Assembly: GCA_963590855.1 (NCBI GenBank) | Contig: CAVAQT010000013.1 | Span: 8,744 to 72,743 of the forward strand | Direction of reading: 5' to 3' | Length of the DNA stretch: 64,000 bases | Source: Ruminococcus_C sp963590855 | GTDB lineage: Bacteria > Bacillota > Clostridia > Oscillospirales > Ruminococcaceae | In this document: piece by piece, positions 1-8,964 of the stretch | How the letters are laid out: each line of letters begins with the position of its first letter | Position numbering within the stretch: the stretch's first letter is position 1 | The notes under the pieces: model-generated | Database searches by the model: none | Told to the model about the DNA's origin: nothing | What the model saw: only the letters and a program-made list of their open reading frames with translations | Translations under genes and position numbers: made by a program

Positions 1-12
1 TCCCCGCATGGA

Positions 13-294
13 GATTTCAGGCCAGCAGGCTTTGAGATACCCATGATAACCGGAGCATCAGCAACCTCGCGTATCAGAATCATTCCGGAGCAGACCGATG
101 CGATAGCCCTCACTGCTGAAAGGGCGGCCTCGTCTCCGGCAAACAGCCAATGAGTTTGCAGCTAACTTCCGGCCCAGGGGAACGGACTTTGAATGAAGCA
201 GCCTTACGGCTCAACCGGAGGTTTAAGAACTTGACCCTGCTGTCCTACAGCTATTGTATCACGGGTATCTCATAGCCTGCTGATACCTGAAATT
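13..294 (+). ncRNA. candidate large structured RNA in front of the polysaccharide cluster
   Basis: Bases 14-48 pair with 257-293 in an almost continuous helix of about 35 base pairs, interrupted only near 22-23/282-285 and by single mismatches. The enclosed bases form more local hairpins: GCCCT 106-110 with AGGGC 121-125, AAAC 141-144 with GTTT 154-157, AGCC 200-203 with GGCT 208-211 around TTAC, and GCTGT 239-243 with ACAGC 247-251. A long closing helix around several small hairpins is the layout of a large structured RNA. I could not assign it to a known class. A MITE with terminal inverted repeats is the alternative, but I saw no clear target-site duplication. The strand is inferred from the downstream genes. 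Confidence 0.55.
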
Positions 295-331
295 ATTAAC
301 TTTGAAACTTATTATACGAGGAGGTGTTAAT

Positions 332-1666
332 ATGGAGTTTCCGAGAATTCTCATAATAAGTCATACAGCATTTACCAAAGCGGATTCTATGGGAAGTACG
401 CTCGCTTCATATTTTACCTCCTACGATCCGGATTGCATTGCACAGTTTTACATAAAGGAAATGACGCCGGATATTCCTGTTTGCAGACGGTACTATTGCG
501 TGACAGACCGTGAATTGGTGCGTAAATTACTGCGACCAATAACGGGAAAGGTTGGCACGGCGGTAGAATTGGCAGAGGATGAAAGCAGTGCGCCGGGCAA
601 GTCGGCGGAGTCTTCCCAGATCGGCGGACACAGGCATAGAGACGCTGCATTGCTGGCACGGAAGCTGATCTGGAGCACGAGGCTGTGGAATAATAAAAGG
701 TTCAAGGATTGGATACGGTCAGTTGACCCGCAGGTTATTCTTGTTCAACCGGGAGATTTTTCGTACTTGCTGGATATGGGCGTATATCTTGCGGGAGAGC
801 TTCAGATTCCCATTGTGGTTCATCAGTCGGAGACCTATTACCTGAAGGAATACGAAAAGAGAACCGCTTTATATAAGCTGTTTCGCTATGATTTCAAAAA
901 GTCCTATGAACGTTTAATGAAGCACACGGCTTATTGCATTTACCTGTGCGAAAAAATAGAAGAAGGATATAGGCGGTATTTTGACATCCCGGCAGAAACA
1001 ATCATGAAAGCCACAAACATACGTCCACAGAAAAGTGAAAGGATGTTTGACCGGCAGAATATCCGCTTTATTTACGGCGGCAATCTGGGAGAAACCGTAG
1101 GGCGATGCGAACCGCTTGTTGAGATGGGGAAAATTATCAGGAAGCTCGGTTCACACATTGATGTGTATAGCTCAAGTACCGGCAGTCATCTGGCCGCGCT
1201 TACGCCGGAAAACGGTATTGTTTTTCATGGAGCGATATCCTATGAGCAGCTGCAAAAAGAAATTAAAGACAGCGATTTTGTACTTCATATTGAAAGCCAA
1301 AAGCCGTGGAATGTGAAGGATTTGGAATTCGCATTCTCGACGAAGATAGCCGATATGCTGGCATCCGGCGTATGCCCAGTTGTTTACGGATGCGATAAGA
1401 TAGCCAGCATTAAGTATTTTAAAGATCATGATTTGGGATGTGTCATCGAGAAAAAAGAAGATATTGAGCTTAAACTGCGCGAAGTAATCGACAATGGTGA
1501 GCTGAGGACGCGCTACATAGCAAATGCATTATCTCAGGCTGAATGTGAGCACGATTCAGGAAAAAACTCCGAGCGAATGCGAGATATTATTTGCACTGTC
1601 TGTAATAATACGAAGGCGAGTCCTGTGGAGAAATCGGCAAGGACACAGAGGAACGTGGAAAAATGA
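332..1666 (+). CDS. glycosyltransferase, GT-B fold (GT4-like)
   Basis: This 444-aa protein probably transfers a sugar from a nucleotide-sugar donor onto a lipid-linked polysaccharide intermediate at the inner membrane face. The N-terminus (PRILIISHTAF) is a Rossmann-type start. The C-terminal third has a GT-B donor-site pattern, with FVLHIE followed by STKIADMLASGVCPVVYG, where a conserved acidic residue is usual in GT4 enzymes but the match is weak. I chose ATG 332 because GAGGAGG lies just upstream; an in-frame TTG at 302 would put the start before that site. The stop overlaps the next gene as ATGA, so the two are translationally coupled. Donor and linkage cannot be predicted. Confidence 0.75.
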   Translation: MEFPRILIISHTAFTKADSMGSTLASYFTSYDPDCIAQFYIKEMTPDIPVCRRYYCVTDRELVRKLLRPITGKVGTAVELAEDESSAPGKSAESSQIGGHRHRDAALLARKLIWSTRLWNNKRFKDWIRSVDPQVILVQPGDFSYLLDMGVYLAGELQIPIVVHQSETYYLKEYEKRTALYKLFRYDFKKSYERLMKHTAYCIYLCEKIEEGYRRYFDIPAETIMKATNIRPQKSERMFDRQNIRFIYGGNLGETVGRCEPLVEMGKIIRKLGSHIDVYSSSTGSHLAALTPENGIVFHGAISYEQLQKEIKDSDFVLHIESQKPWNVKDLEFAFSTKIADMLASGVCPVVYGCDKIASIKYFKDHDLGCVIEKKEDIELKLREVIDNGELRTRYIANALSQAECEHDSGKNSERMRDIICTVCNNTKASPVEKSARTQRNVEK

Positions 1667-2841
1667 GAATAAGAATAGGACAAGTAACACAGGGCGGAGA
1701 ATTCTTTATAGTGACGCAGATGCTTATCAGCGTATGCATCATTTTTTTCACGTTGATAGACAGGCAATCCGCGACAAGCGTATTTTTTGCACTGAGCTTC
1801 ATCAATCTGATATTCCTGTTTTTGACAACTTATAGGAGTGACGGGATTGCGTCATACGGTTGGATTTTTATGGCGTGGTGCGTGTTCTCAGTACTGTATT
1901 CATATCTTGATGTGGGCAAGAGCTTTGCGTTTGAGGATATTGTAAGTCTGTTCACGTTTTTTGCAACGGTTTTATATCTCCAGGTGGTTAATAACATTGA
2001 AGTTAACAGGACTATTGCCCACAGGGTGCTTTTTATAGGCGCTGTTTCATCGGCGCTATATCCGATAGGTTATTATTTTCTTGGAGCCAATGTATTCAGA
2101 AACATGGGATCTGTACTTCTGACGATGCATTTTTCGTCTCCAAATCTCACCGGAATGTATCTGGCGCAGGCGTGTCTTTATTCCTTGCTTGGCTTTGTAC
2201 TGACCAGAAGAAGGCTGAATAAATTACTGCTGATGGTGCTGTTTGGGTTTGACTTTTATTTTTTATTTTTGTCCGGAGCCAGAAATAGCATAATCACAGT
2301 CCTGCTGGTTATTGCGGCGTTGGTTTTTATGATGATGAAGAGACGCAGCCAGATAAGCCCCGCCGTTTGCTGGATCGTGGCAATTATTCCGTTGGCGTTT
2401 GCAATTGCTTACCTCCTTTTTATAGATGCCATTATTGCACGAGGAACGTTTGACTTTATTGCTGAAGAGGGAAAGCCAATCTCAAGCAGGGTTGGCATTT
2501 GGAGCAACGTTTTCCAAACATTGAAAGGAGTTCATTGGCTGACAGGAGATTTTGCGAGGCTCAGAGGCAACTTACATAATACGCATATCACCATTCTCGG
2601 TTCATACGGAATAATCGGTGTTTTTATGCTGATAAGTTATTTGACCAGGGTTATGAAGAAGACTTGCACGTTCGTGTATTCCCCGAAACAAGCCGTTTGC
2701 GTTATAGCGTTCTTTGGAACTGTTTTTATGGGGAACGGTGAAGCCGCTCTTTTTTACGGAAGTCTCGGTATGTATGCCATCGCCTGTTCGTATCTGATTC
2801 TGGCCCGGTACGACTGGGATGCAGAAGAACCGGCGCCGTAA
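1663..2841 (+). CDS. O-antigen polymerase/ligase-like membrane protein (Wzy candidate)
   Basis: This 392-aa protein is almost entirely hydrophobic, with about ten membrane segments starting near residue 10. A polar loop between residues about 255 and 310 contains RGTFDFIAEEGKPISSR and RGNLHNTHI. Many helices plus one large outer loop with arginines and an H-x-x-H-like pattern is typical of Wzy polymerases and O-antigen ligases, which join repeat units outside the membrane. It sits inside a glycosyltransferase operon with a flippase downstream, fitting a Wzx/Wzy-dependent pathway. It overlaps the upstream gene by 4 bases. Sequence identity in this family is low, so the call rests on topology and context. 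Confidence 0.7.
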   Translation: MRIRIGQVTQGGEFFIVTQMLISVCIIFFTLIDRQSATSVFFALSFINLIFLFLTTYRSDGIASYGWIFMAWCVFSVLYSYLDVGKSFAFEDIVSLFTFFATVLYLQVVNNIEVNRTIAHRVLFIGAVSSALYPIGYYFLGANVFRNMGSVLLTMHFSSPNLTGMYLAQACLYSLLGFVLTRRRLNKLLLMVLFGFDFYFLFLSGARNSIITVLLVIAALVFMMMKRRSQISPAVCWIVAIIPLAFAIAYLLFIDAIIARGTFDFIAEEGKPISSRVGIWSNVFQTLKGVHWLTGDFARLRGNLHNTHITILGSYGIIGVFMLISYLTRVMKKTCTFVYSPKQAVCVIAFFGTVFMGNGEAALFYGSLGMYAIACSYLILARYDWDAEEPAP

Positions 2842-2934
2842 TGCGGAATAACACATGACAATAACGGGCGATCCGACTATGCGTGCCTGATGCGAAATCT
2901 GTATGACAAAATAAAAAGTTACAGGAGTGAGAAA

Positions 2935-4131
2935 ATGAAGATACTGCAAATCAATATGATTTACAAGGAAAAAAGCACGGGGCGAACATGCTATGAGTTG
3001 GATCAATATCTTAGAAATCACGGAGTCGAAAGTACGACTGCGTATGGATGGGGGCCAAAGTATGAAGGAGCATACAGAATCAACACCTATCCGGAATATT
3101 ATTTCCACAATGTGATGTCCCGCATCACGGGGCTGGAGGGCTTCTTTTCGTTTTTTTCTACACGGAGGCTTCTGCGCTTTATGAAACGATATAAGCCGGA
3201 TATCGTACACCTGAGAAATATACATGGACACTGCATAAACTTCCCGCTGCTATTCCGTTTTCTGTCCAAAAACAATGTAAAGACTGTTATACATATCCAT
3301 GATTGTTGGTGCTTTACGGGAAAGTGTGCTTATTACACAACGATTGGCTGTGATAAGTGGAAAAGCGATTGCAGGGGATGCCCGAAGCAGAAAGAGTATC
3401 CGTCCTCGTACTTGTGGGATAATGCCGCATTTATGCTGAAGCAGAAGAAGAAATGGTTCGGATCAATACAAGAGTTAGTTGTTGTGGGAAACTCAAATTG
3501 GTCCGCAGGAGAGGCAGGGAAGTCCTTCTTAAAAAGCAGAAGAAATGAGCGGGTATATAACTGGATAGACATGGATACATTTCAATATCGTCCATCGGAT
3601 GTGCTGGACAAGTATGGGATTGATAAGGATCGCTTTTTGATTATTGGCGTGTCAGCCGGCTGGACGCCGGGAAGCCCGAGATACCGCGACTTTATGAAAT
3701 TGGCGGATATGGTAACCGATGATTACAGGATTGTTTTGGTTGGCGGACAAAAAGGTTCTGTTAAACATGAAAAGATAACGCATATTCCGTTTACATCAAA
3801 CACCGTTGAACTGGCGGAACTGTATTCTGCGGCTGATGTGTATGTGCATTTTTCGCTGGAGGATACTTTTGGTAAGGTAATAGCGGAAGCGCAAGCCTGC
3901 GGTACACCGGCCATTGTTTATGGAATCACGGCATGCGGTGAGATTGTGGACGATGGCGTAACCGGTTATGTCGCCGAACCGGGGAATGTTGAGCAGGTGT
4001 TTGAATTTATCCGGAAAATAAAAGCTGACGGAAAAGAAACGTATAGCAGAGCTGCCATTGATTGGGTGAAGCGCAATTTTGGCTGCGAAACAAATTGTAA
4101 ACAAATGTTGGAGATTTACAAATCCATGTAG
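2935..4131 (+). CDS. glycosyltransferase family 4
   Basis: This 398-aa protein is a GT4 retaining glycosyltransferase acting in repeat-unit assembly. The start MKILQINMIYKEKSTGRT has the G-R-T turn of this family. Near residue 120 there is a Cys-rich stretch (HDCWCFTGKC, then two more Cys) seen in a subgroup of cluster glycosyltransferases and possibly metal binding. The C-terminal half has the donor-site E-x7-E pattern in SLEDTFGKVIAEAQACGTP. ATG 2935 is preferred over the upstream ATG 2890 because AGGAG precedes it and the protein then begins at the family's usual point. There is a gap of about 90 bases to the previous gene, without an obvious promoter. Confidence 0.85.
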   Translation: MKILQINMIYKEKSTGRTCYELDQYLRNHGVESTTAYGWGPKYEGAYRINTYPEYYFHNVMSRITGLEGFFSFFSTRRLLRFMKRYKPDIVHLRNIHGHCINFPLLFRFLSKNNVKTVIHIHDCWCFTGKCAYYTTIGCDKWKSDCRGCPKQKEYPSSYLWDNAAFMLKQKKKWFGSIQELVVVGNSNWSAGEAGKSFLKSRRNERVYNWIDMDTFQYRPSDVLDKYGIDKDRFLIIGVSAGWTPGSPRYRDFMKLADMVTDDYRIVLVGGQKGSVKHEKITHIPFTSNTVELAELYSAADVYVHFSLEDTFGKVIAEAQACGTPAIVYGITACGEIVDDGVTGYVAEPGNVEQVFEFIRKIKADGKETYSRAAIDWVKRNFGCETNCKQMLEIYKSM

Positions 4132-4147
4132 TTAGGGGGAGAAGAAC

Positions 4148-5314
4148 ATGAATGCAGGCCAAATGAAAGTCGCCTTTATATCAAATCTTCTTACGCCACA
4201 CCAGATCCCCTTCTGCAATGAGATGAATCGATTGTGCGCAGAGTTTACCTTTTTCCAGGTTGAAGAGAACGGGGATGAGTGGACGTCGAAAGGAGAGCGC
4301 ATCTACAGAAAGGACTACAGCTACCTTTACCAGTTTGCCAAATCTCCGGAGTGCCTGAAAACAATTATGGATGCGGATGTTGTTCTCATCGGCAGCTGTG
4401 ATTTATCGCTGGTGACGGAGCGGCTCAAAGTCGGAAAATTGGTAGTTGTGTATCTCGAACGCTTTTATAAAAAAGGAATAACCATAAAAAACTTTATCAG
4501 ATGTATCGGCGGAACATATATTCATCACGGAAGATTTCAGAAATACAATGTGAATTTACTGTGTGCCGGTGCTTACTGCGCCGGAGACGCGGCTGCATTT
4601 GGAAATTACAGGAACAGGACATATAAGTGGGGATATTTCCCCAAACTTGAAGACTACAGAGCAGATATAGAAAAGATACCAAATCAGATAATCTGGGTTG
4701 GCAGGTTAATAGATTGGAAGCATGCGGATCACGCAGTAAAAGCTGCTGCGGATTTAGTAAAAGATCATCCTGATGTTATTCTGAAAATTTATGGAGACGG
4801 CAGCGAAAAAAAAGGAATACACACTCTCATGAAACAGCTGCATTTGGAAAACAACATCTTCATCATGGGTGAGGCTCCGGCAGAGGACGTAAAACAGGAA
4901 ATGAAGCGATCTGCCATCTTTTTAGCGACAAGCGATTATCAGGAAGGCTGGGGAGCTGTTCTGAATGAAGCTATGAATTGCAGATGTGCGGTTGTTGCCA
5001 GCCATGCGGCAGGCTCTACGCCATTCATGATCAGGAATGGGGAAAACGGCTATGTCTATGAAAGCGGCAATATCCGCCAGCTTACCGATTTATGCCGCGT
5101 TCTGCTGGACGATCCCAAACTTCGGAAAAAATTGTCGGATAACGCGCTTGATACGATAGTAAGAACATGGAATCCGCAAGAAGCGGCGAAAAGATTCGTG
5201 GCACTTTCCGAGGCACTGTTGGCGGGTGAAAAAACACCGTATCAGGACGGTCCTTGCAGTATAGCATATCCTATACGGCAAAGAGAAATGTACAGCTATA
5301 TATCAAAGAAGTGA
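4148..5314 (+). CDS. glycosyltransferase family 4
   Basis: This 388-aa GT4 enzyme has the N-terminal pattern VAFISNLLTPHQIPFCNEM and a clear C-terminal donor domain. The donor domain has IWVGRLIDWKHADHAV near residue 180, the YGDGSEK nucleotide-sugar loop, and the E-x7-E region in DYQEGWGAVLNEAMNCRCAV near 265. The gene follows the previous one after 16 bases with GGGGGAGAAG upstream of the ATG. An ATG six codons later is also possible. It probably adds one residue of the repeat unit at the cytoplasmic face; the donor is not predictable. Confidence 0.87.
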   Translation: MNAGQMKVAFISNLLTPHQIPFCNEMNRLCAEFTFFQVEENGDEWTSKGERIYRKDYSYLYQFAKSPECLKTIMDADVVLIGSCDLSLVTERLKVGKLVVVYLERFYKKGITIKNFIRCIGGTYIHHGRFQKYNVNLLCAGAYCAGDAAAFGNYRNRTYKWGYFPKLEDYRADIEKIPNQIIWVGRLIDWKHADHAVKAAADLVKDHPDVILKIYGDGSEKKGIHTLMKQLHLENNIFIMGEAPAEDVKQEMKRSAIFLATSDYQEGWGAVLNEAMNCRCAVVASHAAGSTPFMIRNGENGYVYESGNIRQLTDLCRVLLDDPKLRKKLSDNALDTIVRTWNPQEAAKRFVALSEALLAGEKTPYQDGPCSIAYPIRQREMYSYISKK

Positions 5315-5321
5315 TAGACTT

Positions 5322-6494
5322 ATGAAGATTTTATTTGTGACGACAGCGTATCCGTCGCCGGAGCTGCCTCAATATTGCATTTTTTTGGAACAACAGGTTA
5401 TTGCATTACAGAAGCTTGGGCATAGAGTTGACGTTTATATTCTGGCGGACAGGCAAGGAAAAGAAAACTCCGATTATATATATCACGGAGTGCGCATTTT
5501 TTATCGCAATGTGCAGAAGAAAAGATCACAGCTTGGCACGCTGTTTCCGACAAAATTGGGGAAGAGCGATGAACTGATGTTGAAAAAGATTCTTTCCGAC
5601 GGTTATGATGTTGTATCACTCCACATTGCCGGATTGGAATGTGTTTGCTCTGTGGAACGGATGTGCAAGAAACAGCATATACCGCTGGTAATGCATTTTC
5701 ATGGGCTGAATATTTGGGGCGATTATTTTGATTCACACCGGTGGCTGACAATCTTTCATAACATAACAAAAAAGAAAGCGCTGTACAGCAAATTCTCGGC
5801 AACAGTCAATGTAAGTGAAGCTGTGAAGCTGAGATATTTGAAAAAAATACGCGCCGTACCGTCTTATGTTGTTTACAATGGCGTTGATATAGACAGATTT
5901 CCACATTCAGCAGACAGGAGATACTTTGAGGGCGGCACTATGAAGGTGCTGTGTGTTGCGAACATGATTCCGATCAAAGGACAGAAGTATTTGATAGAAG
6001 CCGCAGGAGAGCTTCGCGGGAAGAATATATCTGTTCACATGACCTTTGCTGGACGCGGTCCTGATGAGATGATGCTGAAGCGGCTGGCGGCTGATAAAAA
6101 AGTAGAAGCAGAATTTGTTGGGTATCTGCCTTATGACGAAATTGCAGAGCTGATGAGAACACACGATGTTTTCTGTATGCCGTCTTTTTATGAAGCATTG
6201 GGGTGCGTTTATCTAGAGGCAATGTCTGCCGGCATGATAACAATTGGCGTGAGAGGGCAAGGCATTGAAGAAGTGATTCGCGATGGAGAAAACGGTTTTT
6301 TGGTTGAGCCGCAGTCATCGGATTCCATTGTGGCTGTCATGGAGCGCATTTACCAAATGAATCATGGGGAGTTAAGCAGAATATCTGTCTGCGGTGCAAA
6401 GACTGCGGAGAAGTTTACATGGAATAATTCGGCTTTGACGCTGGAAAAAGTTTATCAGAAAGTCATCAAAGGAGGGAGAAAAGACCGTGAGTGA
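5322..6494 (+). CDS. glycosyltransferase family 4
   Basis: This 390-aa GT4 protein opens with MKILFVTTAYPSPELPQ, carries HFHGLNIWGD near residue 125, VVYNGVDIDRFP (the usual interdomain NGVD motif) near 187, and a C-terminal donor site with MPSFYEALGCVYLEAMSAG near 287. All standard parts of the family are present, so activity is expected. It starts 7 bases after the previous stop and overlaps the next gene by 8 bases, so the three cistrons are almost certainly one transcript. The sugar specificity is unknown. Confidence 0.9.
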   Translation: MKILFVTTAYPSPELPQYCIFLEQQVIALQKLGHRVDVYILADRQGKENSDYIYHGVRIFYRNVQKKRSQLGTLFPTKLGKSDELMLKKILSDGYDVVSLHIAGLECVCSVERMCKKQHIPLVMHFHGLNIWGDYFDSHRWLTIFHNITKKKALYSKFSATVNVSEAVKLRYLKKIRAVPSYVVYNGVDIDRFPHSADRRYFEGGTMKVLCVANMIPIKGQKYLIEAAGELRGKNISVHMTFAGRGPDEMMLKRLAADKKVEAEFVGYLPYDEIAELMRTHDVFCMPSFYEALGCVYLEAMSAGMITIGVRGQGIEEVIRDGENGFLVEPQSSDSIVAVMERIYQMNHGELSRISVCGAKTAEKFTWNNSALTLEKVYQKVIKGGRKDRE

Positions 6495-7299
6495 GTTTAA
6501 TATATGTGGTGTTGATTTAGACAATATACATGCTGTCCTGCTGGAACTGCTGGACGAGGTGGATCGTATTTGCAAGGAAAACAATATTAAATATTTTCTT
6601 TCCGGCGGGACACTTTTGGGAGCGGCGCGGCATGGTGGCTTTATTCCATGGGATGACGACATTGACCTTTGGATGACCAGAGAAAACTTCGATAGGTTTA
6701 AGAAGCTGCTGCCGACCACGCTGTCGGAAAAATATTTTGTTGAGGATTATTTTGAGAATATAAATAGTCCTCTATCCATTATGAAAATAGAGAAGCACGG
6801 TACTCGTTTTGTGGAAGGCGTCTTTGCACATACCGATGTGGGACATGCAATGTACATTGATATCTTTCCTTTGGATAATATATGGAAGCCGGCGTACAAG
6901 CTGCAGACCGCAATTTTGATCAAAATGCAGAGTGTGCGTGATTTCCATCTGCGAGATGGCAGCAAGAATGGTATCAGTGCTGTGAAAAAAACGATATATT
7001 CGTGTATTTCACTTAAAACAGCTAGGTGGATCACAGAGCGAACCATGCGCTGGTTTGATAGTCTTCCGATGAAATATGTGAATCAGCTGGCACATAGAGG
7101 ACGCCACTGGCCAAAGTTTTTGAAAGAGGATATCGAGGATCTGGTACCGACCTTGTTTGAGGGAAAGATGTATCCTGCGCCGCGCAATATTGATAAAATT
7201 TTGAAACAATGCTATGGCGATTATATGAAGCTTCCACCCACCGAGCATCAGCAACCGACGCATGACATCGTGGAGTGCAGTTTAAATTATAAGGAGTGA
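6487..7299 (+). CDS. LicD family phosphotransferase
   Basis: This 270-aa protein belongs to the LicD/fukutin-type nucleotidyltransferase-fold family, whose members move phosphocholine or a related phospho-alcohol from a CDP carrier onto a glycan. The diagnostic block is at residues 38-61: SGGTLLGAARHGGFIPW followed by the D56-D57-D58-I-D60 metal-binding cluster. The start is GTG 6487 behind GGAGGG, overlapping the upstream glycosyltransferase by 8 bases. Its partner, a LicC-like cytidylyltransferase, follows directly. No choline kinase or choline transporter is in view, so the transferred group may not be choline. Confidence 0.85.
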   Translation: MSEFNICGVDLDNIHAVLLELLDEVDRICKENNIKYFLSGGTLLGAARHGGFIPWDDDIDLWMTRENFDRFKKLLPTTLSEKYFVEDYFENINSPLSIMKIEKHGTRFVEGVFAHTDVGHAMYIDIFPLDNIWKPAYKLQTAILIKMQSVRDFHLRDGSKNGISAVKKTIYSCISLKTARWITERTMRWFDSLPMKYVNQLAHRGRHWPKFLKEDIEDLVPTLFEGKMYPAPRNIDKILKQCYGDYMKLPPTEHQQPTHDIVECSLNYKE

Positions 7300-7306
7300 G
7301 GATTGG

Positions 7307-8029
7307 GTGAAAGCAATTATATTAGCCGCCGGAATGGGTACACGAATAAGTAAATTTATTGAAGAAAAGCCAAAATCAATGGTTGATATCGGTGGAATTA
7401 CGCTGATGCAGTATACGATTGAAATGCTGAAGAGTAAGGGCATCAAAGATATTACCGTATGTGTTGGTTATAAGGCAGACTACATAAAGACCGTTGTTGG
7501 CGGCAGTGACGTAAAATTCATATACAATCCGTTTTACGATGTGACTAATGGAATAGCCTCTATGTGGTTTGCACGGGATGTTCTCACCGCAGAGGACACC
7601 ATCATCATGAGCGGCGATCTGTATATAGAACCGAGCATTCTTGATGAGTTGATTGAGGAAAAGAACAGCCCGGTTTTACTTGTCGATTCCACCAGAATCG
7701 TTGATGCGGATTACAGATTTCATTTTGAAAACGGAATTTTGATGCGTCACGGTAAAGATCTGTCCATCGCCGATACTACAGGAGAAAATCTCGGAATAGC
7801 CAAGCTGAGTGCCGGCTTCGTTTCAACATATCGAGAACACATGATCGACATGATCAATCATCAAAAGCATTCTGTGTGGTGGGAGAGCGTTATGTATGAT
7901 ATGCTACCGGGACTGAATATCCATGTACACGATATTGCGGGAAAGTTCTGGGCAGAGGTCGATATGATTGAGGATTATCGAAAGATTCTCAGGCACAGGA
8001 ATGTAACAGTTCAGGAGAGCAAGCAATGA
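7307..8029 (+). CDS. LicC-like nucleotidyltransferase (NTP transferase)
   Basis: This 240-aa protein has the sugar-phosphate nucleotidyltransferase signature LAAGMGTR at residues 6-13 and KPKSMV at 20-25, plus a metal-binding SGD near residue 104 and an E-V-D near 228. LicC-type enzymes make CDP-choline; relatives activate other phospho-alcohols. Position right after licD argues that it charges the LicD donor. The start is GTG 7307 with AAGGAG at 7291-7296, a site embedded in the end of the previous gene. It overlaps the next gene as ATGA. Confidence 0.85.
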   Translation: MKAIILAAGMGTRISKFIEEKPKSMVDIGGITLMQYTIEMLKSKGIKDITVCVGYKADYIKTVVGGSDVKFIYNPFYDVTNGIASMWFARDVLTAEDTIIMSGDLYIEPSILDELIEEKNSPVLLVDSTRIVDADYRFHFENGILMRHGKDLSIADTTGENLGIAKLSAGFVSTYREHMIDMINHQKHSVWWESVMYDMLPGLNIHVHDIAGKFWAEVDMIEDYRKILRHRNVTVQESKQ

Positions 8030-8964
8030 GGCGGGAAATCAAATGGCCGGACGGACATGATTTTGCTTTTACGGTCATTGACGACACAGATGGCGCAACG
8101 GTAGAAAATGTTAAGCCGGTTTACGATTATCTGATCTCACATGGGATACTCACGACGAAAACATGCTGGGTATACCCATCGAGAGACGATATATACACAG
8201 GTCAATGCCTGCAGGATAAAGAATATCTCGAATTCCTTCGCTATCTGAAAAGAAGCGGGGTTGAGCTGGGATTTCACAATGCGGGTTCGGGTGGATTCAG
8301 GAGAGAGGAAACGCTTGCGGCTCTTAAGGAATACAGGGAAAAGCTCGGAGAGTATCCGTCACTCCATATCAATCACAGCAACAATGTGGAAAATCTGTAC
8401 TGGGGCGCTGAAAGATTCTCTTTGTTGGTAAGGACAATTTATAAACTTTGCAGAAGCGAAATCAAATCATATGGGACGGAACCGAAAAGCGAATATTTTT
8501 GGGGCGATTTTGCAAAAGAACACTTACGTTTTATCAGAAATCGAACCTTTAATGACATAAACACATTAAAAGCCGATCCCAGGCTGGTGTACAGGGAAAC
8601 AGGGAAGAAAGAATATTCAAACTATTGGTTCAGTTCCTCTGATGGAATGCGGTTAGCGCCGTTTTTGCGTCTGCTGACCAAGGAGAACATTGATAGACTG
8701 GCGTCGGAACATGGATGCTGTATTGTTTATACACACTTTGCTTATGAATTCGTAGATAACGGCATATTAAATGAAGATTTCAAGAAAACGATTGACTACA
8801 TAGCTTCAAGGAACGGCTGGTTTGTACCGGCGTCAACGGTTTTGAATTATGTACTTGAAGACAGAGAATATGCTCCATCCAGATTGTATGAAATCAGAAA
8901 AGATTGCAAATGGCTGTTAGAGCGGATGGTGAAAAAACAGAAAGGAAACTGGAATGTCGATTAA
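8026..8964 (+). CDS. polysaccharide deacetylase-like protein
   Basis: This 312-aa protein resembles a TIM-barrel carbohydrate esterase related to the NodB/CE4 group. The N-terminus has FTVIDDTDGAT, which could supply the catalytic and metal-binding aspartates, then LGFHNAG near residue 84, HINHSNN near 116 and YTHFAYEF near 240. These spaced Asp and His motifs match the general plan of metal-dependent deacetylases, but the canonical H-x3-H spacing is not plain, so the reaction is inferred. There is no signal peptide, so any modification is cytoplasmic. It overlaps both neighbours (4 and 11 bases). Confidence 0.6.
   Translation: MRREIKWPDGHDFAFTVIDDTDGATVENVKPVYDYLISHGILTTKTCWVYPSRDDIYTGQCLQDKEYLEFLRYLKRSGVELGFHNAGSGGFRREETLAALKEYREKLGEYPSLHINHSNNVENLYWGAERFSLLVRTIYKLCRSEIKSYGTEPKSEYFWGDFAKEHLRFIRNRTFNDINTLKADPRLVYRETGKKEYSNYWFSSSDGMRLAPFLRLLTKENIDRLASEHGCCIVYTHFAYEFVDNGILNEDFKKTIDYIASRNGWFVPASTVLNYVLEDREYAPSRLYEIRKDCKWLLERMVKKQKGNWNVD

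Noticed and set aside
13..294. Retron or group II intron as the source of the structured element
   Set aside because: No reverse transcriptase gene is nearby and I see no domain V-like hairpin or intron boundary motif.
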